From the NCBI GenBank assembly GCA_016195665.1, contig JACPZD010000028.1, positions 1 through 64,000 on the forward strand: a stretch of DNA of 64,000 nucleotides, given 5' to 3'. The stretch is from Gammaproteobacteria bacterium. Its GTDB lineage: Bacteria > Pseudomonadota > Gammaproteobacteria > SURF-13. Below, in pieces: positions 15,774-24,943 of this stretch. The notes beneath the pieces were generated by a model. The model made no database searches and was not told the origin of the DNA. It saw nothing but the letters and a program-made list of their open reading frames with translations. Position 1 is the first letter of the stretch, and each line of letters opens with the position of its first letter. The position numbers and the translations under genes were made by a program.

Positions 15774-16727
15774 ATGAGTCCTCACACCGCTTCCATTATC
15801 ATCCCGTGTTTTAACGGCGAGCGCTTCCTGGCCGAGGCGATTGATGCAGCGCTCGCGCAAACATATCCCCGGTGCGAAGTCATCGTCGTTGACGATGGCT
15901 CCAGCGACGGCTCGGCGGCCATCATGCAAAAGTACGCAGGGCGTATCCGTGTCGTGCAGCAAGCCAACGCGGGTCTGCCCGCAGCGCGCAATGCTGGCAT
16001 CCGGGTCAGCACCGGCGGTTATCTCGCCTTCCTCGATGCGGATGATTACTGGCGGCAGGATTTCATCGAGAAGATGGTGCAGGCGCTGGAAACGAGCGGC
16101 GCGGCTATTGCTTATTGCGGCTGGCAGAATGTGGGCCTACCGGACGGACGAGGCAAACCTTTTATACCGCCCGATTATGAGCATGAACAGGGTAAGCTCG
16201 AGCGGTTGGTCGGCGGTGTGCGCTGGCCGGTGCATGCGGCGCTGGTGCGCCGTCATGCCGTCGAAGCCGTTGGGGGATTCGACCCGAAATGGACAAGCTG
16301 TGAGGACTTCGCATTTTGGATACGCGCGGCCACCCGCCACGCCCTGGTTAGGGTCCCCGAAGTGCTGGCGTTTTATCGTCACCACGGCCGCCAGATGACG
16401 AAGAACCGGGCGCTCATTGCCCACAACCATTGGAGGGTGCAGAGGGAATTTCTGCGCGAGCATCCCGAGGTCGAGAAACGGTTGGGCAGGCGGCGCATTC
16501 GGGAGCTGACTCATGGCGAAATGCTGCGCAAGGGTTATGAATCTTATTGGCAGGGGGATCTGGAAACGGCGCGCGCCATCTTCCGCACCGTAATGAAAAC
16601 CGGCTACGGGGCGCCCGGCGATTGGAGATACATGCTGCCCGCGCTCCTTCCCCTGCCTTTGCACCAGGCGTTGATCCGTCTGATGGATCGGAACAAAAAA
16701 GAAAAGCCCCTTTCAGAAAATGACTGA
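15774..16727 (+). CDS. GT2 family glycosyltransferase
   Basis: A 317-residue GT2 protein starting at the ATG of 'MSPHTASIIIPCFNGERFL'; an in-frame upstream extension overlaps the deacetylase gene and lacks family features. Motifs: 'CEVIVVDDGSSDGS', 'AGLPAARNAGI' and 'YLAFLDADDYW' (D-x-D-D metal site), then 'FDPKWTSCEDFAFWIRAA', a typical acceptor ED motif. The C-terminal region is basic. It is coupled to the next glycosyltransferase gene with two bases between stop and start. Confidence 0.9.
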   Translation: MSPHTASIIIPCFNGERFLAEAIDAALAQTYPRCEVIVVDDGSSDGSAAIMQKYAGRIRVVQQANAGLPAARNAGIRVSTGGYLAFLDADDYWRQDFIEKMVQALETSGAAIAYCGWQNVGLPDGRGKPFIPPDYEHEQGKLERLVGGVRWPVHAALVRRHAVEAVGGFDPKWTSCEDFAFWIRAATRHALVRVPEVLAFYRHHGRQMTKNRALIAHNHWRVQREFLREHPEVEKRLGRRRIRELTHGEMLRKGYESYWQGDLETARAIFRTVMKTGYGAPGDWRYMLPALLPLPLHQALIRLMDRNKKEKPLSEND

Positions 16728-16729
16728 CC

Positions 16730-17653
16730 ATGCTGACCTTCGCCTTCTGCACCTACAACCGCGCCGACCGTCTGGAAAACCTGGTGGCCGCCATGCGCGC
16801 CCAGGTTTGCCGGGTCCCATTTGAGATCCTGGCCGTCAACAACAACAGCAAGGACAACACCCTCGCCATTCTGGGGAAACTGGCCGCACAGCCCGGCGCC
16901 CCATTGCGCTTCGTCACCGAGAGCGCCCAAGGTATCGTCCCGGCCCGCAACCGGGCCATCGAGGAGGCGCTGAAGAGCGACATTCTGGTGTTTATTGACG
17001 ACGATGAATTGCCACAGGCCGGTTTGCTGAACGCGGCTTCTGACGCCATTGTCAACGAGGGCGCCCAATGCGCCGGCGGACGTGTAGAAGTCGACTTCAC
17101 CGCGCACAGTCGCCCCGCTTGGCTGGATGACGAGATTGCCGGTTTCCTCGGCGAACTCGATTACGGATCTGAACCGTTCTGGATCAAGGATGGCGATACG
17201 CCGGTCTGGAGCGGCAATATTGCCTACGACATGCGCCTGTTCCGCGACGACCCAACGCTGAGGTTCGACCACCGCTACAACCGGGAAGGTGCGGACGTGG
17301 GCGGCGGCGAGGACGCCATCATGTTCCGCACGTTGCAGTCGCGAGGCACGAAGATTCGCTATCGCCCGGATATGGTCGTACGGCATTACGTCGAATCCCG
17401 GCGGCTGAAACGCAGCTACTTCCTCACGCTGCACTACCGGTCGGGATTGCGCCATGGCCGCCACGAATTAGAGACCTATTCTCGCACCATGCTGGGCGTG
17501 CCGCCTTTCCTCGTCGCGCAGTGCCTGCGCCAGGGAGTACGGGCAACGGGCATGCTGCTAACGAGCCGTCCCGGTGCTTTGCGACAAGCTATGAATGCCG
17601 CCAATTCTCTGGGTCGTCTGGTGGGTTACGCTCAGCGTCCCAAGGCATACTAA
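16730..17653 (+). CDS. GT2 family glycosyltransferase
   Basis: A 307-residue GT2 protein: 'LTFAFCTYNRADRLENLV', 'EILAVNNNSKDNT', 'GIVPARNRAIEEAL', 'DILVFIDDDELP' (DDD metal motif) and later 'GGGEDAIMFRTLQ'. The same 'GGGED' and 'HYV--RRLKRSYFL' patterns recur in the GT2 half of the fusion at 17942. The two are related and probably act in succession. The stop codon is the first part of a long perfect hairpin, so transcription probably ends here. Confidence 0.9.
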   Translation: MLTFAFCTYNRADRLENLVAAMRAQVCRVPFEILAVNNNSKDNTLAILGKLAAQPGAPLRFVTESAQGIVPARNRAIEEALKSDILVFIDDDELPQAGLLNAASDAIVNEGAQCAGGRVEVDFTAHSRPAWLDDEIAGFLGELDYGSEPFWIKDGDTPVWSGNIAYDMRLFRDDPTLRFDHRYNREGADVGGGEDAIMFRTLQSRGTKIRYRPDMVVRHYVESRRLKRSYFLTLHYRSGLRHGRHELETYSRTMLGVPPFLVAQCLRQGVRATGMLLTSRPGALRQAMNAANSLGRLVGYAQRPKAY

Positions 17654-17695
17654 AAATAACATAAATAAAGCCGTGGCTTTATTTATGTTATTTTT
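17652..17695 (+). terminator. Perfect 21-bp hairpin at the end of a glycosyltransferase gene
   Basis: Bases 17652-17672 and 17675-17695 are perfect reverse complements with a two-base centre; the arm runs from AAAAATAACATAAA to ATAAAGCC. The stem is A+T-rich and ends in TATTTTT, so it could work as an intrinsic terminator in both directions. It begins within the stop codon of the gene. Confidence 0.72.
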
Positions 17696-17704
17696 AGCAA
17701 CTTC

Positions 17705-17843
17705 TTAAGGAAGCTCTGATTTATGCATGTTGAACCGCCAAGACGCCAAGAACGCCAAGACTTTTCTTTACAAATTCAAGCCTTTTTTCTTGGTGACCTT
17801 GGCGCCTTGGCGGTTGGCGATATATTTTTCAGAGTTTCCTTAA
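17705..17843. mobile_element. MITE-like element, copy 1
   Basis: A 139-bp element with terminal inverted repeats TTAAGGAAGCTCTGA (17705-17719) and TCAGAGTTTCCTTAA (17829-17843). Inside is a second pair of arms, AACCGCCAAGACGCCAAG and CTTGGCGCCTTGGCGGTT, so the whole element can fold into a long hairpin. Copies with near-identical sequence occur at 59488 and 61834. It has no coding frame of its own that looks real. Its mobilising transposase is not in the window, and no clear target duplication is seen. Confidence 0.85.
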
Positions 17844-17941
17844 TTTTTAACTCACCCCCACCCTGTCCCGCCCCCTGGAAAGGGGCGGGAACGTATCATG
17901 TCGTGTGGCTTACTTAATGAAGTTCATTGTAACTCGGACCC

Positions 17942-20900
17942 ATGATTCCGGAAAAACCCATGGACACCGCCCTCACCGTCCTGATCTGCACCCATAACCG
18001 CGCCGATTTGCTGGAGCATGTGCTGGCATCGCTGAACGCAGCGAAGCGGCCGAACATGCCGGTGCAGATTCTGGTGGCAGCGAATGCCTGCACCGACGAC
18101 ACGGTGGCGCACATGCATGCATATCAAGCGCAGCAGGCTGACAAGGGCTGGCTGCCGCTACGTATCATTGAAGTCCCCACACCCGGCAAGTCGTACGCGC
18201 TGAATCGCGCCATCCCGGAAATCGACACTGAACTTACCGCCTTTGTCGATGACGACCATAGGGTTGATGAAAACTACCTGGTCGCCATCGAACAGGCTGC
18301 GCTGACCTGGCCCGGCGCCGGATTGTATTGCGGCCGTATCCTGCCCGACTGGGATGGCGCAGAACCCGCCTGGGTGCATGACGAGGGGCCGTATCGCATT
18401 TACCCCCTGCCCGTGCCGCGCTACGACCAGGAGGATCAACCCAAAACCATCACGGCGGAAGAAGGCCCCATCCCCGGCGGCGGCAATCTGGTGTTGCGCC
18501 GCCGCGTTTTCGAACTGGCCGGATCGTTCTCCACTGAGCTGGGCCCCCACGGCCATGATCTGGGCGGCGGCGAGGACAGCGAATACGTGCTGCGCGCCCT
18601 GACACGCGGCGAATGTTGCCAGTACACACCGGACATGGTGCAGCATCACTATGTCGATGCCGCACGACTGAAGCTTTCGTATCTGCTCAGGAAAAGCTAT
18701 CAGCGCACCCGCTCCACCTCACGCATCCGCGGCAACGGCCGAGTGCCGCTGTATATGTGGCGCAAGCTTGCAGAGTATGGTTTTCACAGTATCTTCAGCC
18801 TGTCATGGGCAAAAAGCCGCTTCTACTGGGTTCGCACAGCCGCGGCATTAGGAGAAGTACAGGGTCGTCGCGAATCCGGCAATCGGCGCAAGAGGCTCGA
18901 CCTCCCGCCGGACCGCGGCATGCTGGGGGTGGGGGCGCTAGCGCTACTGACTGCGGCTTGCGGCTTAGTAGCATGGTTCGCGAGCGGCGAGGATCGTTGG
19001 GCCGGATTACTACCCGCGCTTGGAGTCGCTGCAGTTGGAACAGTCTCCCTGCTGGCGAAATCGCTGTCGGACTTCTCGCAGACCGGGCCACGCATCCGTA
19101 AAGAAATTCTCACGCACTATCGGCGTTATACTCTGTTTGCCCTCGCCCGCCTAAGTGCATGGGCGTTTGCGCTGACGCTGTTTGCAGGGGGCGGCGGCGT
19201 GCTCATTTATTACGCGCTGAATGTGAGCTTAGGGGGAAGCTGGTCGGCATGGCTGGCCGCACTGGCCACGGTCATGGGAATACTCGGCGCCAGTGCGCTG
19301 CAACTTATCCGCAAGCTCCGCTTTAACCCGGGACTGCTGGTCGCTTCCACGCACTACCGCATGAGCCGGTTCTACCGGCTGTGGCAGTGGGTCACGCCTG
19401 CCCGCATCGGCGGGTTGCAGGGTGCGCTCATCTTCGTTGCCGGACTGCTGGTCGCCGCCGCCTCGTGGCGGCTGGTGAAGCAGAACCAGACGGCGGAACT
19501 CATGGCGCTAGGGTCAGCGGTGCTATTCTACGCCGGGGTCATCGTGTGGGCCGCATGGTCGCCGCAAGCGCGTGCGCCGCGCCACGCCAGGATCCGACAG
19601 GAAAATACGCCGCCCAATATCCTGCTCATCGGCTCGGACACGCTACGCGCCGATCGTCTGGGTGCGCACGGCTATCGCCGCGCGCTCACGCCCAATATCG
19701 ATACACTCGCCGCGCAGGGTGCGCTGTTTTCAAATTGTTATGTTCCTTGCGCCCGCACGTCACCCAGCCTGATTTCTCTGTTAACCGGCACCTGGCCGCA
19801 CACTCATGATATCCGCGACAATTTTGTCGCCGATACCGAAACCCGTCTCAAGGTCGCCACCCTGCCGCAACTGTTGAAGCCGCTGGGCTATCGCACCGCG
19901 GCGCTATCCGACTGGTGTGGTGCGGACATGGGCAAGTTCTCATTCGGCTTCGACTACACCGACCTGCCGGAAGACCAGTGGAATCTGAAATACCTGATCC
20001 GGCAAGGCCCGAAGGATCTGCGCCTGTTTGTTTCGCTGTTTACCCATAACCGGCTTGGGCGGCTGCTGTTGCCCGAACTGTACTATCTGGGCGGAGTGCC
20101 GCTCACCACCCAGATGGGATGCCGCGCGCGCCGGCTGATCTCGCGCCTGGCTGCCAACCCGCAGCCGTTTTTCCTGAACGTGTTCTACTCCACCACGCAT
20201 CCGCCTTTTGCCTCCGAATGGCCGTGGTATACGCGCTTTGCCGATCCCGCCTATGCCGGAGAATCAAAATTTGCCATGGCCAAGCTCTCCGATCCCTTCG
20301 ACATCATCCGCCGCCAGGGCGCACCCCTGGAAGAATTCGACCTCGACCAGATCATCGACCTGTATGACGGCTGTGTGGCGCAATTCGACGATGAGGTCGG
20401 TCGCATGCTGAAACATATTGAAGCTTGCGGGCTCGCGGACAACACCATCGTCGTCGTCTATTCCGACCACGGCATGGAGTTTTTCGAGCATGATACCTGG
20501 GGGCAAGGCAATTCCGCCGTCGGCGACTTCAGCCCGCGCATCCCGCTGGTGATCCGCGATCCCCGCAAGCCGGCTTGCGGCACAATCAAAAGCGTGGTAC
20601 GCAGTATTGACTTGGCTCCCACGCTGCTGGAATTGGCCGGTTCAACACCGGCAGCCCACATGGAGGGAATCTCCCTCGTTGCCTGCCTGACCCATCATGA
20701 ACACTGCCCGCAACTCGACGCTTACAACGAAACCGGGGTCTGGGTCACCGACATCCCAGGTCAGCCAGAGAAGCATCTGCGATATCCTGACCTGTTGGAA
20801 CTGCTGGAGGTGCCGGACATAGCCGGCGGCGCCCTTGCAATCAAACCGGAATATGCAGCACACATCATAGCAGCCAAGGATCGCATGATCCGCAGCGGGC

Positions 20901-21079
20901 GCTGGAAGCTCACCTACCAGCCGCTCACTAACAGCCACATCCTGCAACTGTTCGACGTTGAGACTGACCCTATATGCCGGCATAATGTGATTGAGCAGTA
21001 TCCGGAAATAGGCGCTGCGTTGTGGCACAAGCTGTCTGAATGGATCAACCACGGGTCTGACGCACAACCCAAGCGCTGA
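17942..21079 (+). CDS. GT2 glycosyltransferase fused to a membrane region and a sulfatase-like domain
   Basis: A 1045-residue protein in three parts. Residues 1 to about 310 are a GT2 domain ('LTVLICTHNRADLLEHV', 'FVDDDHRVDENY', 'LGGGEDSEYVLRAL'). Residues about 325-535 are a membrane region with several hydrophobic segments ('GALALLTAACGLVAWFA', 'AALATVMGILGASAL', 'ALIFVAGLLVAAASW'). Residues from about 550 are a sulfatase/alkaline-phosphatase-fold domain: 'NILLIGSDTLRADRLG' (D566), 'CARTSPSLISLLTG' and 'VVVYSDHGMEFFEHDTWG' (D842, H843). The nucleophile position of the C/S-x-P-S-R sulfatase motif is Thr606 (T-S-P-S-L), and the arginine is Leu. Formylglycine formation is therefore not expected; phospho-transfer or phosphohydrolysis is more likely than sulfate removal. 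The domain order would put glycan synthesis on one side of the membrane and substituent transfer on the other. It follows a repeat element and may start a new transcript. Confidence 0.85.
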   Translation: MIPEKPMDTALTVLICTHNRADLLEHVLASLNAAKRPNMPVQILVAANACTDDTVAHMHAYQAQQADKGWLPLRIIEVPTPGKSYALNRAIPEIDTELTAFVDDDHRVDENYLVAIEQAALTWPGAGLYCGRILPDWDGAEPAWVHDEGPYRIYPLPVPRYDQEDQPKTITAEEGPIPGGGNLVLRRRVFELAGSFSTELGPHGHDLGGGEDSEYVLRALTRGECCQYTPDMVQHHYVDAARLKLSYLLRKSYQRTRSTSRIRGNGRVPLYMWRKLAEYGFHSIFSLSWAKSRFYWVRTAAALGEVQGRRESGNRRKRLDLPPDRGMLGVGALALLTAACGLVAWFASGEDRWAGLLPALGVAAVGTVSLLAKSLSDFSQTGPRIRKEILTHYRRYTLFALARLSAWAFALTLFAGGGGVLIYYALNVSLGGSWSAWLAALATVMGILGASALQLIRKLRFNPGLLVASTHYRMSRFYRLWQWVTPARIGGLQGALIFVAGLLVAAASWRLVKQNQTAELMALGSAVLFYAGVIVWAAWSPQARAPRHARIRQENTPPNILLIGSDTLRADRLGAHGYRRALTPNIDTLAAQGALFSNCYVPCARTSPSLISLLTGTWPHTHDIRDNFVADTETRLKVATLPQLLKPLGYRTAALSDWCGADMGKFSFGFDYTDLPEDQWNLKYLIRQGPKDLRLFVSLFTHNRLGRLLLPELYYLGGVPLTTQMGCRARRLISRLAANPQPFFLNVFYSTTHPPFASEWPWYTRFADPAYAGESKFAMAKLSDPFDIIRRQGAPLEEFDLDQIIDLYDGCVAQFDDEVGRMLKHIEACGLADNTIVVVYSDHGMEFFEHDTWGQGNSAVGDFSPRIPLVIRDPRKPACGTIKSVVRSIDLAPTLLELAGSTPAAHMEGISLVACLTHHEHCPQLDAYNETGVWVTDIPGQPEKHLRYPDLLELLEVPDIAGGALAIKPEYAAHIIAAKDRMIRSGRWKLTYQPLTNSHILQLFDVETDPICRHNVIEQYPEIGAALWHKLSEWINHGSDAQPKR

Positions 21080-21103
21080 CTTTTCCGGCAAGGGAGAAAC
21101 CAG

Positions 21104-21814
21104 ATGCCGTTCAAATCCGCTATTAAGCAAACTCTGCGTGCCTTAGGCTACAAAATCGAGAAAATCGATCCGCTGGAGGAAAGCATTCCCGCCGAGTACA
21201 ACCACTCACCTTTTCTGCCCCGGATCTATCGCGGCGCGCTGGACCGGTACCTTTACTTCAAGGATATGGTGGAACAGGTTCGAAATGTGGAGAGAGACAT
21301 CGTCGAATGCGGCGTCTCGATCGGGCATGGGGCGTTGCTTTTTACCTTGTTCAGCGGCTATATCGGAAGGCCTCGGGCCTACTACGGTTTTGACTCCTTC
21401 GAAGGATTCCCTGACCCGGTCGAAAAAGATGAAACTACCCCAATCAAGGGCAAGGGGTTCTGGGCCAACCCGCTCGATACTGTGCTCAAAGTGTTGCAGG
21501 ACGGGCGCCTGAGCGATGAGGTCATCCGCGAACGGATACATCTTGTAAAGGGATGGTTTGACAAGACTCTGCCCGGCTACGAGGGGCGTATCGCCTTGCT
21601 GCACCTTGACTGCGATCTATACGAATTCTACAAACTCGCTCTGGAAACCCTCTACCACAAAGTTCAGCCTGGCGGTGTGATCATGTTTGACGAATACGGC
21701 GACGCGCGCTGGCCGGGCGCCACCAAGGCTATTGATGAATTCTTCCGTGGCAGGCCCGAGACGGTTCAACCGCATTCAAAATGCACCTGGAAATACCACG
21801 TTATCAAACAGTGA
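21104..21814 (+). CDS. TylF/macrocin O-methyltransferase-like protein
   Basis: A 236-residue protein of the TylF methyltransferase family: 'DIVECGVSIGHGALLF' (SAM loop), 'YYGFDSFEGFPDP', 'ALLHLDCDLYEFYKLALETL' and 'PGGVIMFDEYG', the last two holding the metal-binding acidic residues. Family members methylate sugar hydroxyls with SAM and a divalent metal. An AGGGAG site precedes the ATG, 24 bases after the fusion gene. Within this locus it most likely O-methylates a sugar of the exported polymer. Confidence 0.88.
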   Translation: MPFKSAIKQTLRALGYKIEKIDPLEESIPAEYNHSPFLPRIYRGALDRYLYFKDMVEQVRNVERDIVECGVSIGHGALLFTLFSGYIGRPRAYYGFDSFEGFPDPVEKDETTPIKGKGFWANPLDTVLKVLQDGRLSDEVIRERIHLVKGWFDKTLPGYEGRIALLHLDCDLYEFYKLALETLYHKVQPGGVIMFDEYGDARWPGATKAIDEFFRGRPETVQPHSKCTWKYHVIKQ

Positions 21815-21890
21815 ACGCCACGGATGGTCAATAGTGGCCGCAGCGCGCCCCCGTTCTTGACAGTGGCGCACAGCACTCGCCTCAACTCTT

Positions 21891-21942
21891 GCCCTCATGC
21901 GGGACGGCGCATCGAATCGGTAATTCGGCCACGCATGAGGGC
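21891..21942. repeat. Inverted repeat between the methyltransferase and GT4 genes
   Basis: GCCCTCATGCG (21891-21901) and CGCATGAGGGC (21932-21942) are perfect reverse complements 30 bases apart, in the 158-base gap ahead of the GT4 gene. No T-run follows, so its role as a terminator is doubtful; it could be a regulatory or attenuation structure. Confidence 0.55.
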
Positions 21943-21972
21943 GCCTGTCGCGCAATCTAAGGTCTTAAGAAA

Positions 21973-23073
21973 ATGAGCACTAAACCCGTTGTCTGTTTCT
22001 TCACCCTGAGCGCCGGTGACTGGGGGGGCGCCAGCCGAGTACTGTTCACCAACCTGCGTCTGATGGATCGTGACAGGCTGACGCCCTTGCTGCTTTTGCC
22101 ACACACTGGGCCCGTAGTGGAAGAATTGAAGCAACGGGATTTACACCACCTTATTTGGGGACCTCTCACCGAGCCGGGCAACCTCATGATCTATCTGCGT
22201 GGTTTCATCCGGGCTTGGCGTTTCTTCCGGCGTGAACGAGTGGAGGTGATCCACGTCAACGGCTCCAACTTCTGGCGGCCGGCCGAGTTGCTCGCAGCCT
22301 GGGTACTGCGCATCCCCATCGTCGCCCACTACCACGTCATCAACGACGAGCCGGGGCCATTCATGAAGTTGTGCCGGGCGGCAATCAGCGTCTCGCGCTA
22401 CACCGCCGAGCAATCGTTGCCGGTGACATTGCACAAACCGGTGATCTACAACTCGATCGGTCTGGATCGTTTCGATGCTGGACGCAGCCTGCGCGCAGAA
22501 CTGGGTCTGTCCGACAGTAACATCGTGGTGGCCTTTCTGGGTCAGATCCGTGACATCAAGGGAGTGCAGGATTTCATTGCCATGGCCCGCCGGATCCCGA
22601 ACCCCGACGCCCGTTTCCTGATAGCCGGCGAATGCCGCGACCCGAAGAGATTTTCCGGCTCCTTTTCAGAGCAGGACCTTAAGGATATGGCGGGCGGTGA
22701 TGCTCGTATCCGCTACATCGGCTACGTGAAGGAAGTGGAAAACGTCTACCACACCGCAGACATTGTGGTGGCGCCATCACGTTGGCAGGAACCCCTCGGA
22801 CTCATCAACCTTGAAGCTGGAGCCTGCAGCAAACCGGTGGTGGCAACCCGGGTCGGCGGCATCCCCGAGGTCATTCATGACGGAGAGAACGGCTATCTGG
22901 TTGAGCCGGGTGATGCGGAAAGTCTGGTCGGGCGGGTGCGGAAACTCATCAATGATCCTGATGAGCGCCGTCGTATGGGAGAGACCGGGCGGCGGCAGGT
23001 GGAAATGGATTTCACAATCCGGCCGGTTAGGGAGTTCGAAGATTTATTGTTAAGCTATACTAGACGTAATTGA
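21973..23073 (+). CDS. GT4 family glycosyltransferase
   Basis: A 366-residue GT-B enzyme. The N-domain begins 'VVCFFTLSAGDWGGASRVLF' with the glycine-rich loop. The C-domain has 'VVAFLGQIRDIKGVQDFI', 'YIGYVKEVENVYHTADIVVAPS', and the GT4 signature 'EPLGLINLEAGACSKPVVATRVGGIPEV' (E-x7-E). It is soluble and probably retaining. It follows a short inverted repeat and precedes a sulfotransferase gene by 48 bases. Confidence 0.92.
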   Translation: MSTKPVVCFFTLSAGDWGGASRVLFTNLRLMDRDRLTPLLLLPHTGPVVEELKQRDLHHLIWGPLTEPGNLMIYLRGFIRAWRFFRRERVEVIHVNGSNFWRPAELLAAWVLRIPIVAHYHVINDEPGPFMKLCRAAISVSRYTAEQSLPVTLHKPVIYNSIGLDRFDAGRSLRAELGLSDSNIVVAFLGQIRDIKGVQDFIAMARRIPNPDARFLIAGECRDPKRFSGSFSEQDLKDMAGGDARIRYIGYVKEVENVYHTADIVVAPSRWQEPLGLINLEAGACSKPVVATRVGGIPEVIHDGENGYLVEPGDAESLVGRVRKLINDPDERRRMGETGRRQVEMDFTIRPVREFEDLLLSYTRRN

Positions 23074-23121
23074 GTAGCGGGGCTCTATACATGGCGATTT
23101 CATCAGATGGTGGCTAACTGA

Positions 23122-24015
23122 ATGGGCGCCAGAAAACCAGACTTCATCATCATCGGCGCAGCCAAGGCCGGCACCACCTCCCTATACCGTCATTTAACCT
23201 GGCATCCCTCCATCTTTATGAGTGATCCCAAGGAACCCACCTATTTCGCATTTGACGAGCGCTATGGCAGAGGTGAGGATTGGTATCTGTCCCTGTTTTC
23301 CGGCGCAGGCGAGGCACAACTCTGTGGCGAGGCGTCGACCAACTACACCAACTGGCCGCTCTACCCTCATACGGTGAAACGCATGCATGCGTTGCTGCCC
23401 GACGTAAAACTCATCTATGTCATGCGCCATCCGGTAGATCGCGCCTATTCCCACTATATCCAGTTGATCAACAACATCCGCAACGATGATCCGGATTACA
23501 CCTTCACCGATACCTTCGAACAGCATATCGCGAAGGATGACAGCGTCATCCAGAGCAGCCATTACATGCTGCAAATCAATCGCTTTTTGGAGTATTACCC
23601 CCGCGAACGATTCCTGTTCCTTTTTTTCGAAGATTTCATTCAAGATCCCGGATTGACCCTGGAGCGAGTCATCAGCTTTCTGGGCATCGACAAGAAGGTT
23701 GATTTGCTGGCACGGGGCGCAGTGAGCGAAAATCTGAATAAGGAAAAGGAAGCCTGGCTGATTCGCTCCAGGCTGACTGGTCCCCTGCGTACATTACCGG
23801 GAGCGCAATGGATAGCCGACCATCTTCCCCAGGGGGTGCGTGACAGTATCTACACGATGTTGCGCAAGCTTCCTGCGCATCGGCGCATCGAGGCGGAATT
23901 CATCCCCCCCAGGATGCAGACGGAAACCAGAGTTCGGCTACTGGATTATTTTCTTGGGCCGAATCGGGAGTTGGGCGAATTTCTCGGTAAAGACCTGTCG
24001 CGCTGGAATGAATGA
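23122..24015 (+). CDS. Sulfotransferase (PAPS-dependent)
   Basis: A 297-residue sulfotransferase: the 5'-phosphosulfate loop 'FIIIGAAKAGTTSLYRHL' near residue 10, and the 3'-phosphate motif 'VKLIYVMRHPVDRAYSHY' near residue 100. These are the two PAPS-binding motifs of the family, which transfers sulfate to hydroxyl or amino groups of glycans. Length and motifs are complete. With the second sulfotransferase gene at 28430 it suggests that the polymer is sulfated. The gene ends the plus-strand block; the next genes read toward it. Confidence 0.9.
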   Translation: MGARKPDFIIIGAAKAGTTSLYRHLTWHPSIFMSDPKEPTYFAFDERYGRGEDWYLSLFSGAGEAQLCGEASTNYTNWPLYPHTVKRMHALLPDVKLIYVMRHPVDRAYSHYIQLINNIRNDDPDYTFTDTFEQHIAKDDSVIQSSHYMLQINRFLEYYPRERFLFLFFEDFIQDPGLTLERVISFLGIDKKVDLLARGAVSENLNKEKEAWLIRSRLTGPLRTLPGAQWIADHLPQGVRDSIYTMLRKLPAHRRIEAEFIPPRMQTETRVRLLDYFLGPNRELGEFLGKDLSRWNE

Positions 24016-24083
24016 AACCGGCCAGGCTATTGCATCGGGGCGTCGGCTGGCGGTGAATCCGATTTGGTCTTGTCTAAACTCTC

Positions 24084-24941
24084 CTAATCCGGGCAGAAAC
24101 GGCAGTAGGGGTTGGTCGGGGTGCCGATGACGGGCGGTTTGCTATCGCCGGCGCTGCTCGCTTCACCACCACTCTGTTTGTCTTTAGATGTGGCGGTGTC
24201 ATCTGGCCCAGCTTCCTGTTCAGGCCCCGATTCGGTCGCAGCATCGTGGGGAGTCTGACTTACTCCGGACCGGGTATCTTGCCGCCCGTCCGCAGCATCC
24301 GGCGCTGCCGGGTTGCCTGGTGATGCAATACTTTCAGCAGCCGGGAGCGGTTCCTTGCCGCCCAACTCCAGATATTTCTTCTGCAACCCTTTGCTTTTCG
24401 GAGCGTGACTGAGACCGTTGGTGACGACCTCCAGAGCCTTGGCCTTATTGCCTCCCTTGATGTAAATCGCTGCCAGGTTCAAATAGGCCTGCACCTGTTT
24501 GGGATCGTGTTCGATGGCTTTGACAAAATCGACGGCGGCGGCGCCATCTTGCTTCATCAATTTATGTGCGATACCGCGATTGAGATAGATTTCTCCCGCC
24601 AATGGAAAATCGTCGGGCATATCCTTAGCCACGTAATCGATCTCCGGTACGGCACGGCTCAGATAGTAACCCCTTTTCGGGTCGTTCCACAGGCGCTGAT
24701 ACCGGTTGATGTAATTAAGGCCGCTACAGTAGTGATGGATGCCCCGGAATTTCGGACCCAGCCGATTCAACCACATCTGGAATTCAGGCAGATGACCATT
24801 ATCGGTGGCCCTGACCCTGCAGTATTCCGGCAGCCGCGCCATTTCCGCTTGAGTCGGTGCAAAGGGCAGCAACTCCGCCCCTGTAGCCTGTAATGTGAAT
24901 AAAAGCAACAGGGTCCCGAATCCTCGCATTCTTCGCACCAT
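24084..24941 (-). CDS. Secreted tetratricopeptide-repeat protein
   Basis: The ATG at 24941 has a strong GGAG site and lies two bases after the stop of the GT4 gene; the 21-residue upstream extension is inside that gene. The protein of 285 residues begins with a signal peptide ('GTLLLLFTLQATGA'). It has TPR-like helices in the middle ('YLNRGIAHKLMKQDGAAAVDFVKAIEHDPKQVQAYLNLAAIYIKGG'), a low-complexity Pro/Ala/Asp/Ser linker, and the end 'NPYCRFCPD' with a CxxC. It may be a periplasmic scaffold for polysaccharide or surface assembly. The function is inferred only from repeat and location. Confidence 0.75.
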   Translation of the reverse strand: MVRRMRGFGTLLLLFTLQATGAELLPFAPTQAEMARLPEYCRVRATDNGHLPEFQMWLNRLGPKFRGIHHYCSGLNYINRYQRLWNDPKRGYYLSRAVPEIDYVAKDMPDDFPLAGEIYLNRGIAHKLMKQDGAAAVDFVKAIEHDPKQVQAYLNLAAIYIKGGNKAKALEVVTNGLSHAPKSKGLQKKYLELGGKEPLPAAESIASPGNPAAPDAADGRQDTRSGVSQTPHDAATESGPEQEAGPDDTATSKDKQSGGEASSAGDSKPPVIGTPTNPYCRFCPD

Positions 24942-24943
24942 GC

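Noticed and set aside
17723-17917. Small frame beginning MHVEPPRRQERQ
   Set aside because: It lies within the MITE-like element; the same frame appears in copy 3 (61852), which shows it comes from the repeat and not from a gene.
19742-19790. Classical formylglycine sulfatase site in the fusion protein
   Set aside because: The C/S-x-P-S-R motif is not met: T606-S-P-S-L occupies its place. Cys603 is three residues off position.
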